A program made the position numbers and the translations under genes. From positions 1-64,000 of the forward strand of contig JAEUPZ010000002.1 in the NCBI GenBank assembly GCA_016789885.1: 64,000 bases of DNA, in the 5' to 3' direction. Of the stretch, positions 14,035 through 22,397 are shown in pieces. Each line of letters starts with the position of its first letter. Positions within the stretch are counted from its first letter, which is position 1. This DNA comes from Chromatiales bacterium (GTDB taxonomy: Bacteria; Pseudomonadota; Gammaproteobacteria; Steroidobacterales; GCA-2729495). A model generated the notes under the pieces. It saw only the letters and a list, made by a program, of their open reading frames with translations, had not been told where the DNA came from and did no database searches.

Positions 14035-15393
14035 TTACAAAGTGTTACAGCCACCCTGACCCGGGCTCGACGGCCCCCGGCGACCTGCCGCGTGGCTGCG
14101 CCACAGGCGCAGGGCCAGCAACGCCACGCCGCCATTGACGACGCCCATCAGCAGGAAAGGCGTGCCCCCGCCGAACCGGTCGAAGACCTGGCCGCCGAGG
14201 CCGCTCAGCACGACCATTCCCACCGAGCCCGCCACGCCGAAGGTGCCGAGCACCACCCCCCGCGTGACGGCCGGCGCCTCCTGGCCGATGAAGACCCCGG
14301 CCGCGACGACGGCGCTGGCCTCGCCGATCCCCGCGAGCATCGCCGCCGGCAGCATGGCGCTGCCGAGGGGATCATCGACCTGGCCGAGGGCGAGATAGCC
14401 GGCGCAGGCGAGGCTGAAGGCGATGACGATGCCCGCAAGCCGCGTGACGCGGTCGAGGATGAAGCCCATGGCGAAGGACCACACGAGCGCCATGCCCTGG
14501 GCCAGCCCGAACACGCGCCCGGCCCGGCCCGTGGCCTCGGCCGGCGTCAGTCCCTCGGCGAGGCCGGCCTGCACGAGCCAAAGCGACATGAACGTCGTCA
14601 GGATGACGAGGTCGCCCCGCGAGGCGAAGGCCGTGGCGTAGGCCAGCGCGATCCGCGGGCTGGCGCGGGCAATGGTGAGGCCGTGCAGCGTCTGCCGCAG
14701 CAGGCTGGCCTGCGGACCGGCGGGACGCACACTGCGGGCGACGAGCCCGGTCCGTGCGAGCCCGGCCAGCAGCAACAGGTAGCCCGCGAAGATCCAGAAA
14801 CTGACCGTGAGCGCCTCCGCCTGGCTGAAGCCGCGGCCCGCGAGGAACTGCGGCAGCCGCGACAGCAGCACCGCCGTCAGCACGACGCCGAGCCCGTTGC
14901 AGACGCCGGCGGTACCCATCCAGCGGCCGCGGGTTCCCTCCTGCGTGTACTCGGCGAGGCTGGCCGACACCATCACCGTGGCCGCCGTCATGCCGACGGA
15001 GTAGAACGCCCGCAACAGCACGAGCTGCAGCTCGCTGCCGGCCAGCGGGTACACCGCGTAGCCGGCGGCCATCAGCACGAGCCCGCCCACCAGCACGACG
15101 CGCCGCCCGTGCCGGTCGGAGAGCGCCCCGATGAGGCCGCCGAGCACGATCTGCACCGCCTCCTGCAGTAACACCAGCAGGCTCGCCAGCTGGCCCTGCC
15201 GGTCAGGCGGCACGCCGAGCAGCGCGAACACGTAGGGGTTCGCGAAGTTCACCCACGTGACGAGGCCGATGGTGCTGAAGCTCGTGTAGAGCAGCACCAG
15301 CCCGTTGGCGCGGCTCACGCCCGGCGCAAGCCAGAACGGGCCGAGGCGAAGGCCCCGGGGGTCGGGCCCTGAGCGGGCAGCGTCGGGTGGCAA
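14035..15393 (-). CDS. MFS transporter (paralogue of the one at 18554-19933)
   Basis: A 452-residue twelve-span carrier of the major facilitator superfamily. It aligns along its length with the carrier at 18554-19933: both have R-L-G-P-F near the start, P-P-D-R-x-G-Q before span 2 and G-L/A-L-S-D-R-x-G-R-R after it. I place the start at a TTG with a GGGAG ribosome-binding site eight bases upstream, because no ATG or GTG occurs nearer and homology begins just after it. An ATG start much further upstream would invade the neighbouring gene's promoter. The substrate is unknown; the neighbouring flavin monooxygenase suggests an aromatic or terpenoid acid. Confidence 0.8.
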   Translation of the reverse strand: MPPDAARSGPDPRGLRLGPFWLAPGVSRANGLVLLYTSFSTIGLVTWVNFANPYVFALLGVPPDRQGQLASLLVLLQEAVQIVLGGLIGALSDRHGRRVVLVGGLVLMAAGYAVYPLAGSELQLVLLRAFYSVGMTAATVMVSASLAEYTQEGTRGRWMGTAGVCNGLGVVLTAVLLSRLPQFLAGRGFSQAEALTVSFWIFAGYLLLLAGLARTGLVARSVRPAGPQASLLRQTLHGLTIARASPRIALAYATAFASRGDLVILTTFMSLWLVQAGLAEGLTPAEATGRAGRVFGLAQGMALVWSFAMGFILDRVTRLAGIVIAFSLACAGYLALGQVDDPLGSAMLPAAMLAGIGEASAVVAAGVFIGQEAPAVTRGVVLGTFGVAGSVGMVVLSGLGGQVFDRFGGGTPFLLMGVVNGGVALLALRLWRSHAAGRRGPSSPGQGGCNTL

Positions 15394-15557
15394 GCGAGCG
15401 ACTCCCGGGCGGGGCAGACGCCCGGAGTGTCCGGATTCACCCCCCGGGCCGCAACCCGTGCGACGGCTGGCCGCACCGGCCACGACCCGGCGCAGGCCCA
15501 TCGACGCCCGACCCGCGTGGCAGACTGCGATCCGTCCCGGCAGACACGGACGGCGGC

Positions 15558-16757
15558 GTGGCAACCATCCTCATCATCGGCGGCGGCATCGGCGGGCTCG
15601 CCGCCGCGCTGGCCCTGCAGCAGCAGGGCGAGACCGTGCGCGTGTTCGAGCGGGCACCGGCCTTCGGCGAGGTGGGCGCGGGACTCACGGTGGGCCCGAA
15701 CATGATGCACGGGCTCGCGTGGCTCGGCCTCGCACCCGCGGTGCTCGAGGTCGCCACGATCCCGGACCACGGTGGCGTGCTGGACCTGGCCACGGCCGGA
15801 CTGCTCGTGGAGAACGCGCGCGGAGCAGCGCCGCAGGCGAAGTACGGCCAGCCCTACGTCCAGGTACACCGGGCCGACCTGCACGGGCTGCTCGCCGCGG
15901 CGGTACTGCGGAACGATGGCGACGCCGTCGCGCTGGACCACTGCCTCACGGGAGTCGAGCAGGACGCGCACGGCGTAGTGGCCCGCTTCGCCAACGGGTA
16001 CACGGTGCGCGGCGACCTGCTGGTCGGCGCCGACGGCAGCCGCTCGGCGGTGCGCGAGCAGCTCTTCCCGGGGCAGGACCCGCGATTCGCGGGCTTCGTG
16101 GCCTGGCGGGGACTCGTGCCCATGGACAGCCTGCCGGTACTCACGCTGTGGCCTGACTCCGCCATCCTGATCGCGCCCGGGCGCTCGTTCGCGCGCTATC
16201 GCGTGTCCCGGGGACGGCTGCTCAACTACGCGGCCTTCATCAACAGCGGTGATTGGACCGAGGAAAGCTGGTCCATTCCGTCAGGGATCGACGAACTGCT
16301 GGCGCACCTGCCGGGCAGCCACCCGGACGTCGCCACCATCATCCGCGCGACGCCACCCGGCGGCTGCTTCAAGTGGGGGCTCTTCGACCGCGACCCGCTG
16401 CCCCGCTGGACCGTGGGCCGCGTGACGCTGCTCGGCGATGCGGCCCATCCCATGCTGCCGTTCCTCGGCCAGGGCGCTGCCATGGCTGTGGAAGACGCCG
16501 TGGTACTGGCGCGGGCGCTGGCGGCGCAGCCCGGATCACCGGCGGCACTCGAACTGTACGAAGCCACGCGGCGTGACCGCACGGCCTTCGTGCTCGAGGC
16601 CTCGCGCGGCGCCGTCCGTCGCTTCCACGGCACGGGCACCGGTGGCTACACGCGGCGCGAGCATCGCGATGCCGAGGCGCTCGGGCTCTTCACGTACCGG
16701 CCGGGCTCGGCACCGCTCGGCGAGCCGGGCCTGCCGGCAGGCACCGCCGTCGGCTGA
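15558..16757 (+). CDS. FAD-dependent monooxygenase (salicylate/3-hydroxybenzoate hydroxylase type)
   Basis: A 399-residue class A flavoprotein monooxygenase that inserts one oxygen atom using NAD(P)H. The N-terminal dinucleotide fold is G-G-G-I-G-G at about 8-13. The D-G fingerprint G-A-D-G-S-R-S is near 155. The second FAD motif G-D-A-A-H-P-M-L-P-F-L-G-Q-G is near 295. The start is a GTG six codons before the fold; the region further upstream is the divergent promoter. The closest named families are salicylate and 3-hydroxybenzoate hydroxylases, but the substrate is not proven. It is divergent from an MFS carrier, a common arrangement for uptake and ring hydroxylation. Confidence 0.87.
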   Translation: MATILIIGGGIGGLAAALALQQQGETVRVFERAPAFGEVGAGLTVGPNMMHGLAWLGLAPAVLEVATIPDHGGVLDLATAGLLVENARGAAPQAKYGQPYVQVHRADLHGLLAAAVLRNDGDAVALDHCLTGVEQDAHGVVARFANGYTVRGDLLVGADGSRSAVREQLFPGQDPRFAGFVAWRGLVPMDSLPVLTLWPDSAILIAPGRSFARYRVSRGRLLNYAAFINSGDWTEESWSIPSGIDELLAHLPGSHPDVATIIRATPPGGCFKWGLFDRDPLPRWTVGRVTLLGDAAHPMLPFLGQGAAMAVEDAVVLARALAAQPGSPAALELYEATRRDRTAFVLEASRGAVRRFHGTGTGGYTRREHRDAEALGLFTYRPGSAPLGEPGLPAGTAVG

Positions 16758-16807
16758 CCACCGCAGCCGCCCTGGACCCGGCTCGACCGGGCCGGGCTCT
16801 CCGTCCG

Positions 16808-17593
16808 TCAGGCCGCCGCGCGCGGTGGCACCGTCGGGCTCCGCGGCCGCAGCACCGCGTGCATGATCGTGGTCGCGACCGTGGCCACCACGAAGGCCGT
16901 GGCCGTGCCGATCCGGCCGAGCGACAGGGCCAGCACCGCGCAGAAGACCGCCGCCGACCACAGCCCGCGGGCCATCCCGCCGAGGAAGGCGACGGCAGCC
17001 TCGCGCCCGTCGAGGGCGTGGGTGAAGATCACGATGACCGAGGTCACCAGCGGGAACAGCGCGAGATAGCCGCCCAGGCGCGGGCCGAAGCGTGCTGCCA
17101 GCCAGCTCGACAGGACGGCCAGCACCGCGCCGACGATCATCCGCGCCGGCAGCTCGAAGCGGTGCACGCGGCGCGCCGCGGCCAGCGCCGCCGGCGCCGG
17201 CAGGAAGCGCGGCGCCAGCAGCAGCGCGCCGAAGCCGACACAGCCAGACACCGCGAGGCCCTCGGGCAACGTGGCGAGCAGGCCCACGGCCGCAGCCCAG
17301 CAGGCAAAGGCACCGGCCGCGGTGGACCACCACCGGCGTCCGGCGCTGAGCCGCGCATAGGCGATGCAGAAGACCATGGCGGCCGCCATGCCGGCCAGGG
17401 CAAACCCGGCCGCCACCGCACCGAAGGGGCCGCCCTGCTCCAGGGCGATGACGAGCAGCACGGGCCCGGCCACGACGGGAAAGCTGCCGAGCCAGCCGGC
17501 GACGCCCGGCCCGAAGCGCCGGCCCACCAGCGTGACCGCCGCCAGCAGCACCGGGATCAGCAGCAGCTTGATCAGCAGGATGGTCATGGCCAT
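16808..17593 (-). CDS. Multi-span inner-membrane protein, unknown
   Basis: A 261-residue, very hydrophobic protein with about eight predicted spans. Repeated G-W-L-G-S-F-P-V-V-A-G-P and G-G-Y-L-A-L-F-P-L-V-T-S segments near residues 33-45 and 173-186 suggest an internal duplication of a four-span unit. I do not recognise a transporter signature. It is convergent with the monooxygenase gene, with a short CCCGG/CCGGG hairpin between them (about 16777-16791), and follows the membrane protein at 17735-18472 on the same strand after 141 bases. Confidence 0.7.
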   Translation of the reverse strand: MAMTILLIKLLLIPVLLAAVTLVGRRFGPGVAGWLGSFPVVAGPVLLVIALEQGGPFGAVAAGFALAGMAAAMVFCIAYARLSAGRRWWSTAAGAFACWAAAVGLLATLPEGLAVSGCVGFGALLLAPRFLPAPAALAAARRVHRFELPARMIVGAVLAVLSSWLAARFGPRLGGYLALFPLVTSVIVIFTHALDGREAAVAFLGGMARGLWSAAVFCAVLALSLGRIGTATAFVVATVATTIMHAVLRPRSPTVPPRAAA

Positions 17594-17734
17594 GCAGGCG
17601 GCACGACCGGCGCAATCGCAGTGGCGGGGGACTGCCCCGCCGACCGCTCCAGGCGGAGTACGGGCGTGGAGCCCCGCGATCCTACGGCAGGGTCATCCGC
17701 GGCGACCCAGATGCCGGTGCGCCACCGCGCGATC

Positions 17735-18472
17735 TCAGGCGCGGCGGCCCGGGCTGAAACGCAGGATCGTGAACAACACGCCGGTCGTGAACAGGATCTC
17801 GCCGAAGTTCGCCACCGGCAGCGCGTAGGGGCCCCACAGGCGCCCGCTGCCGGCGGCAAAGAACATCAGGCCCGGCAGGATCACGAGCCACTTCCACCCG
17901 TGGCGCACCCAGAGGGCGATGCCGACGGCAACCATGATGGCGTTCATGGCGATGGCCGGCAGTGAACTGGGGCCGTTGGCGAAGGGCGTCGAGTCAGGGC
18001 TGCAGAACTGGGCGGGGGACACCCGGGTCGAGTAGCGCAGCGTGTCGGCGATGCAGGCCGGCCGCAGTTCGACGGCGGGTACCGAGCCACCGCCGCCAAA
18101 GACGAGGCCCAGGGCGTACGGCAGGTCGTGAATGATCAGCCCGACTGCCACGACGCAGAACGCGCCCATGACGATGCGGTTGCGCGCCCAGGCGAGGCCC
18201 GCGAGCCGTGCGATGGAGCCCGCCACGATCACCAGCAGCGGCAGCATCGTCCAGTGCCAGACGAAGGCCGGGACGCTCATGTTGTAGAGCAGGTCCCCCT
18301 CGCCGATGAACCGGCCCATGCCGATGCGGAAGTTGTCGTACCAGAGGAGCGTGTTGCCGATCAGCAGGATGGTGAGCGCCACCGGCCGGCCCGCCGGCGT
18401 CCAGGCACGCCAGCCCCAGCCCAGCAGGCCCAGGTGGATCACGGCAAACAGCAGGAAGATGAACGACAGCAT
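17735..18472 (-). CDS. Uncharacterised membrane protein, C-x-ADTLRY family, paralogue A
   Basis: A 245-residue inner-membrane protein with about seven spans. Landmarks shared with the genes at 47823-48524 and 62149-62868 are L-W-Y-D-N-F-x-I-G-x-G and G-E-G after span 2, M-G-A-F-C-V in the middle, a loop P-A-C-I-A-D-T-L-R-Y followed by a second cysteine about a dozen residues on, and G-W-K-W-L before the last spans. The cysteine pair in a non-cytoplasmic loop could form a disulphide. I know no named function for this arrangement. It is preceded by the MFS carrier at 18554-19933 on the same strand, 81 bases upstream. Confidence 0.72.
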   Translation of the reverse strand: MLSFIFLLFAVIHLGLLGWGWRAWTPAGRPVALTILLIGNTLLWYDNFRIGMGRFIGEGDLLYNMSVPAFVWHWTMLPLLVIVAGSIARLAGLAWARNRIVMGAFCVVAVGLIIHDLPYALGLVFGGGGSVPAVELRPACIADTLRYSTRVSPAQFCSPDSTPFANGPSSLPAIAMNAIMVAVGIALWVRHGWKWLVILPGLMFFAAGSGRLWGPYALPVANFGEILFTTGVLFTILRFSPGRRA

Positions 18473-18553
18473 CGGGTGCTCCTCGGTGCAGGGCTGGTCG
18501 GCAGGGCCGGCGTCACGGACCGGCCATCACCGGCACCGTGCCCTGCCCGCCCG

Positions 18554-19933
18554 TCAGTGTAAAGCGGCCCCCATGGTGCTGGACGAGCGGGCCTCGGCCG
18601 GATCGAACCGCACCGGCCGTCCGCTGCGCAGCCAGACGACAAGGGCCAGCACGAAGGCCGCGAGGTTCGCGCCACCGACCAGGATGATGGGCCCGGAGAT
18701 GCGCCAGTAGTCGAAGAGGTACCCGCCAGCCAGGCTCGTCATCAGGATGCCGAGGGAGCCGCAGAAGCCCGCCAGCCCGATGACGGAGCCGCGCACGTCC
18801 AGCGGCGTCTCCTGGCCCAGCAGGCCCGTGACCGACAGGATCACGCTCATCTGGCCGATGCCGACCAGCACGCAGCCGAGGTAGCCCATGGGCGCGAACG
18901 GCTGTTCCTGCAGGCCCAGCAGCGTGTAGCCCACGGCCGCCACCAGCAGCGCCGCCACGACGCAGGCCAGGCGGTGCCAGCGGTCGATCAGCCAGCCCGC
19001 GACCGGGGCCCAGACCAGCGCCGACCCCTGGATCAGCGCGAACATCAGCCCGGCCCGCGCCAGCGCCTCGGGGCCGTCGAGGCCTTCGTCGCGGCCGACG
19101 CGCTGCAGCCAGAGCGACACGAACGTGGCGACGAGCGTCAGGTCGGCGCGCGAAATGAACGACCCCGCGTAGCAGACCAGCAGGCGCGGGTTCTCGAGGC
19201 CCTGGCGCACGCCGGTCTGCACGATCCGCAGCAGCGGCATGCGGGCACCGCGGCCCTGCGGCGTGCCGCCCTTCAGCCCCAGCTGCATGGCCAGCGCCGT
19301 GAAGGCGGCGAGGCCCGCCATGGTGAACAGCATCGCCCGGCCGGCGGCGGCGCTGTCGAGCCCCCGGGACTGGAAGATCGTGGGCAGCGCCGCGAACAGC
19401 GCCGTCGCGAGACCGATGCCAAGGCCGTTGAGCACGCCCGAGACGCCGGCCAGCTTGCCGCGCGAGGTCTCGGCCGGGTAGTCGGCGGCGGTCACGGCGA
19501 TCATGACGCCGACGAAGGCGAGCCCGATGGCATAGATGAACCGGCCGACGTAGAGGTCGGCCACGCTGCTGGCGAGGCCATAGGCCAGGAACCCGGCTCC
19601 GGCCACGAGCGTGCCGATGGCGTACAGCGGGCGGCGGCCAACCCGGTCGGAGAGGCCACCGGCAAAGCTCACCAGCGCCAGCACCACGACCTCGTGCATG
19701 GTGATCAGCAGGCCCGTGACCTGCCCGTGGCGGTCGGGGGGAATGCCGATGATCTCGGTCAGGACGTAGGGCTGGGAGAAGCTCAGGAAGCTGATGACCG
19801 GCATGATCGCCAGGCACGCGTAGAGCCATGTCCAGGCGTTGAGGGCACTGATGCCGCTGGCGAACTCGAAGGGTCCCAGCCGGTAGCCCGGGGCCTGGAC
19901 GGCTGTCGCACGGCTTGCCATCTGCTGCTCCAC
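18554..19933 (-). CDS. MFS transporter (paralogue of the one at 14035-15393)
   Basis: A 459-residue twelve-span major facilitator. After a short cytoplasmic head, the Y-R-L-G-P-F motif and S-F-S-Q-P-Y-V-L lead into P-P-D-R-H-G-Q and G-L-S-D-R-V-G-R-R-P, the signature loop between spans 2 and 3. It aligns with the other carrier throughout, so the two are products of duplication. It lies upstream of membrane paralogue A on the same strand and is divergent from an alpha/beta hydrolase gene. The start could be either of two nearby ATGs (M-E-Q-Q-M). Substrate unknown. Confidence 0.83.
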   Translation of the reverse strand: MEQQMASRATAVQAPGYRLGPFEFASGISALNAWTWLYACLAIMPVISFLSFSQPYVLTEIIGIPPDRHGQVTGLLITMHEVVVLALVSFAGGLSDRVGRRPLYAIGTLVAGAGFLAYGLASSVADLYVGRFIYAIGLAFVGVMIAVTAADYPAETSRGKLAGVSGVLNGLGIGLATALFAALPTIFQSRGLDSAAAGRAMLFTMAGLAAFTALAMQLGLKGGTPQGRGARMPLLRIVQTGVRQGLENPRLLVCYAGSFISRADLTLVATFVSLWLQRVGRDEGLDGPEALARAGLMFALIQGSALVWAPVAGWLIDRWHRLACVVAALLVAAVGYTLLGLQEQPFAPMGYLGCVLVGIGQMSVILSVTGLLGQETPLDVRGSVIGLAGFCGSLGILMTSLAGGYLFDYWRISGPIILVGGANLAAFVLALVVWLRSGRPVRFDPAEARSSSTMGAALH

Positions 19934-20100
19934 GCCGGCCCGGCGGGCTGGCCGCGGCCGAGTATGCCCGGGCCCGCGGCCGCCACCACGGCGCGATACA
20001 CTTTGTTACAGCGGGCCGCGGGGCCCGTGACTAGGCTCTGGCCACCAGAGTACCGGCTATGCGCCGTGCCACCCGGGCTGCGGCAGGGGGTCCAACGATC

Positions 20101-21033
20101 ATGTGGCGCTTCATCAGGCTCGGCCTGCTCACCCTGGCCGTGCTGGCGGTGGCCGGCATCGCCGTGGCGGTGTGGGCCTACCGGGACATCCCGGCCGAGG
20201 TCCTCGAGGCCCGCTATGCGGGGCCTGCCTCCCGCTTCATCACCATCGACGGCGTGCGCCTGCACTACCGTGACGAGGGCAGCGGCCCCGTCGTCGTGCT
20301 GCTGCACGCGAACTTCTCGAACCTGATCGACTGGGACCCGTGGGTCGACGCGCTGAAGGACCGCTACCGCGTCGTGCGCCTCGACATGACGAGCCACGGC
20401 CTGACCGGCCCCGACCCGACGGGCGACTACGGCCTGCCGCGCACCCTCGAACTGGTGGAGCGGTTCCTCGACGAGCTGGGCATCGAGAAGGCCACCCTCG
20501 GCGGCACCTCGCTCGGTGGCACGGTGGCCATCCACTACAGCGTCCGGCACCCGGAGCGGGTCGAGCGGCTGGTGCTGCTGAGCCCGGGCTCCCTCGAGGG
20601 CCGCGAGCGCGCCCGCCAGGGCCTGCCGAAGGCGGCCTACGTGCTGACCTGGATCCTGCCGCGGGCGCTGCCGGAGTTCATGCTCCGCAGCGGCTTCGGT
20701 GACCCGTCGAAGCTGCCCGAGTCCCTCGTCGACCGCTGGTACGACATGTGGATGCGCGAGGGCCAGCGCAAGGCGCAGCTCGACCGGCTGTCGCAGTACG
20801 AGTCGGGCGACATCGAGGGCCTGGTCCGCGCCATCCGGGCCCCGGTGCTGCTGCTGTGGGGCGAGGCCAACACGACGGCCCTCTTCGAGCAGGCCGGCGA
20901 GTTCCGCGAACTGCTCGAGAACGCGCCGTCGGTCACCTTCATCAGCTATCCCGGCGTGGGCCACATGGCCGTCGAGGAAGCCGGCGCCGAGATCGGCCGC
21001 GACGTACGCGCCTGGCTCGACCGCCCCATCTGA
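20101..21033 (+). CDS. Alpha/beta hydrolase, membrane-anchored
   Basis: A 310-residue hydrolase with an N-terminal membrane anchor (residues 5-27) and an extracytoplasmic catalytic domain. The nucleophile elbow G-T-S137-L-G-G and the base H288 (G-V-G-H-M) are present. The position that usually holds the catalytic aspartate reads W-G-E-A-N257 instead of W-G-x-x-D, so the acid is either elsewhere or missing. The loop H-A-N-F-S replaces the common H-G-x-x. The start at M-W-R-F was chosen because it begins the anchor. It is followed after 51 bases by an NAD(P)-binding protein gene, probably one operon. Confidence 0.83.
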   Translation: MWRFIRLGLLTLAVLAVAGIAVAVWAYRDIPAEVLEARYAGPASRFITIDGVRLHYRDEGSGPVVVLLHANFSNLIDWDPWVDALKDRYRVVRLDMTSHGLTGPDPTGDYGLPRTLELVERFLDELGIEKATLGGTSLGGTVAIHYSVRHPERVERLVLLSPGSLEGRERARQGLPKAAYVLTWILPRALPEFMLRSGFGDPSKLPESLVDRWYDMWMREGQRKAQLDRLSQYESGDIEGLVRAIRAPVLLLWGEANTTALFEQAGEFRELLENAPSVTFISYPGVGHMAVEEAGAEIGRDVRAWLDRPI

Positions 21034-21084
21034 CACCTGCGGGGTCTCCGGCCGCGCCGGAACCCGACTGACGAGGAGCTGACC

Positions 21085-22266
21085 ATGGATCGCGACACGG
21101 CCGTACGCCTGGCCCAGCAGGCCATCAAGGCCAACAACAAGCGGCTGATCGACGCGCTGCTCGCGCGCAAGGCCGAGCGCGAGCGTTCGCCGCAACCGCC
21201 GCGCAGCGTCGCGGAGCTGCCGCTGGTGGCCGTCACCTGCGCCACGGGCTGGGAGTGCTACGCCATCGTCGAGGAGCTGGTGAAGAGCGGCAAGTTCCGC
21301 GTGCGCGCCCTCTACCGCACTCCGGGCACCCAGGCCGCGGAGCGCCTCGAGACGCTCTTCCGCGAGACGGAGGCCCGCGAGCCGGGGCTCCTGACGCTGC
21401 TTTCGGGCGTCGACATGAACTCGGCGGCGAAGCTCACCGAAGCCTTCGCCGGCTGCCAGGGCGTGGTGCTGTACTACACCGCCAACACCAGCAAGGCCGG
21501 CAAGGTCACCAACCACGGCAAGGACCCCGTGGGCGGGCGCGCGGCCGTGATGCGCCAGGTGATGGCCTCGCTCGAGGCACTCAAGGCGAACCCCTCGGTG
21601 CAGCACTGCATCACGCTGATCTTCCCCACCGACAAGGTGCACGGGCTCGTCGACGCCGCGCCGCCGGCGCCGTGGTGGATCGAGCAGAAGCTGCGGCTGA
21701 CGCCGTTCCTGCGCAGCCAGGGCGTCAACGTGACCTGCATCTACCGGCCGGCCTACTACTACGCCATGCACCGGGTCGACTACACCGCCAAGGAACACTT
21801 CCGCGGCGACTCGAGCCTGTCGCGCACGATGATCCGCGAGAACAACATCCCGGGCATCACCGAGCCGGACTTCCTCGTGAACTGGGTCGACGTGCGTGAC
21901 ATCGGCAAGTGGGTCGGCACCTGCTTCGAGTACCCGGAGGTCTTCGCCAACGAGGACCTCTCCATCGCCTCGTCGGCCCACACGGCCCATGAGCTCGTGG
22001 CCATCGCCGAGCGCGAGAACCGCCACGGCACGCGCTTCAAGTACAAGCAGTTCCCGCTGTGGCTGATGAAGACGCTGAGCTTCTTCAGCGAGGAGGTCGT
22101 GTACCCGCTGCGCTACGCCGAGTGGTACACCGACCGTACCAACGGCTACGACTTCGCCAGCAACGACGACCTGGCCGACCTCGACCGCGTGCACCCGCGC
22201 TGGACCTTCGAGCGCGAACTCGAGTTCTGGGGCATCAACGACATCAAGCCTGCCGCGAAGGCCTAG
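21085..22266 (+). CDS. NmrA-like NAD(P)-binding protein, atypical
   Basis: A 393-residue protein with a Rossmann-like core beginning at about residue 45 (L-V-A-V-T-C-A-T-G-W-E-C-Y-A), an altered form of the NmrA/atypical short-chain dehydrogenase motif G-x-T-G-x-x-G. A conserved N-W-V-D-V-R-D-I-G-K-W segment near 267 is typical of NmrA-like folds, which often act as redox sensors rather than enzymes. A helical N-terminal extension of about 40 residues precedes the core. The gene has a strong GAGGAG ribosome-binding site and follows the hydrolase gene. Its cofactor preference and partner are unknown. Confidence 0.75.
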   Translation: MDRDTAVRLAQQAIKANNKRLIDALLARKAERERSPQPPRSVAELPLVAVTCATGWECYAIVEELVKSGKFRVRALYRTPGTQAAERLETLFRETEAREPGLLTLLSGVDMNSAAKLTEAFAGCQGVVLYYTANTSKAGKVTNHGKDPVGGRAAVMRQVMASLEALKANPSVQHCITLIFPTDKVHGLVDAAPPAPWWIEQKLRLTPFLRSQGVNVTCIYRPAYYYAMHRVDYTAKEHFRGDSSLSRTMIRENNIPGITEPDFLVNWVDVRDIGKWVGTCFEYPEVFANEDLSIASSAHTAHELVAIAERENRHGTRFKYKQFPLWLMKTLSFFSEEVVYPLRYAEWYTDRTNGYDFASNDDLADLDRVHPRWTFERELEFWGINDIKPAAKA

Positions 22267-22303
22267 GCGCGGCCGCCAGACCGGGACCGCCCACCGCCCG
22301 CCC

Positions 22304-22330
22304 GGGGATGGGTTGCTGCAACCCGTCCCC
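22304..22330. terminator. Hairpin between convergent genes
   Basis: A 12-position stem: GGGGA, one T-G wobble, then GGGTTG pairing with CAACCC, with a three-base loop. It lies 38 bases after the NmrA-like gene and before the end of the leftward oxidoreductase. Several GCCGGC-rich short repeats follow at 22350-22395. Confidence 0.55.
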
Positions 22331-22397
22331 TGCCCCCGGTGCGCAGCAGGCATCGCGCCGGCAAGGGCCGGCGGAGCCTTCGGCCGGCAACAGCCGG

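Noticed and set aside
22340..22395. GCCGGC-rich short repeats considered as a repeat family
   Set aside because: Too short and too close to background composition to claim; noted only with the adjacent terminator.
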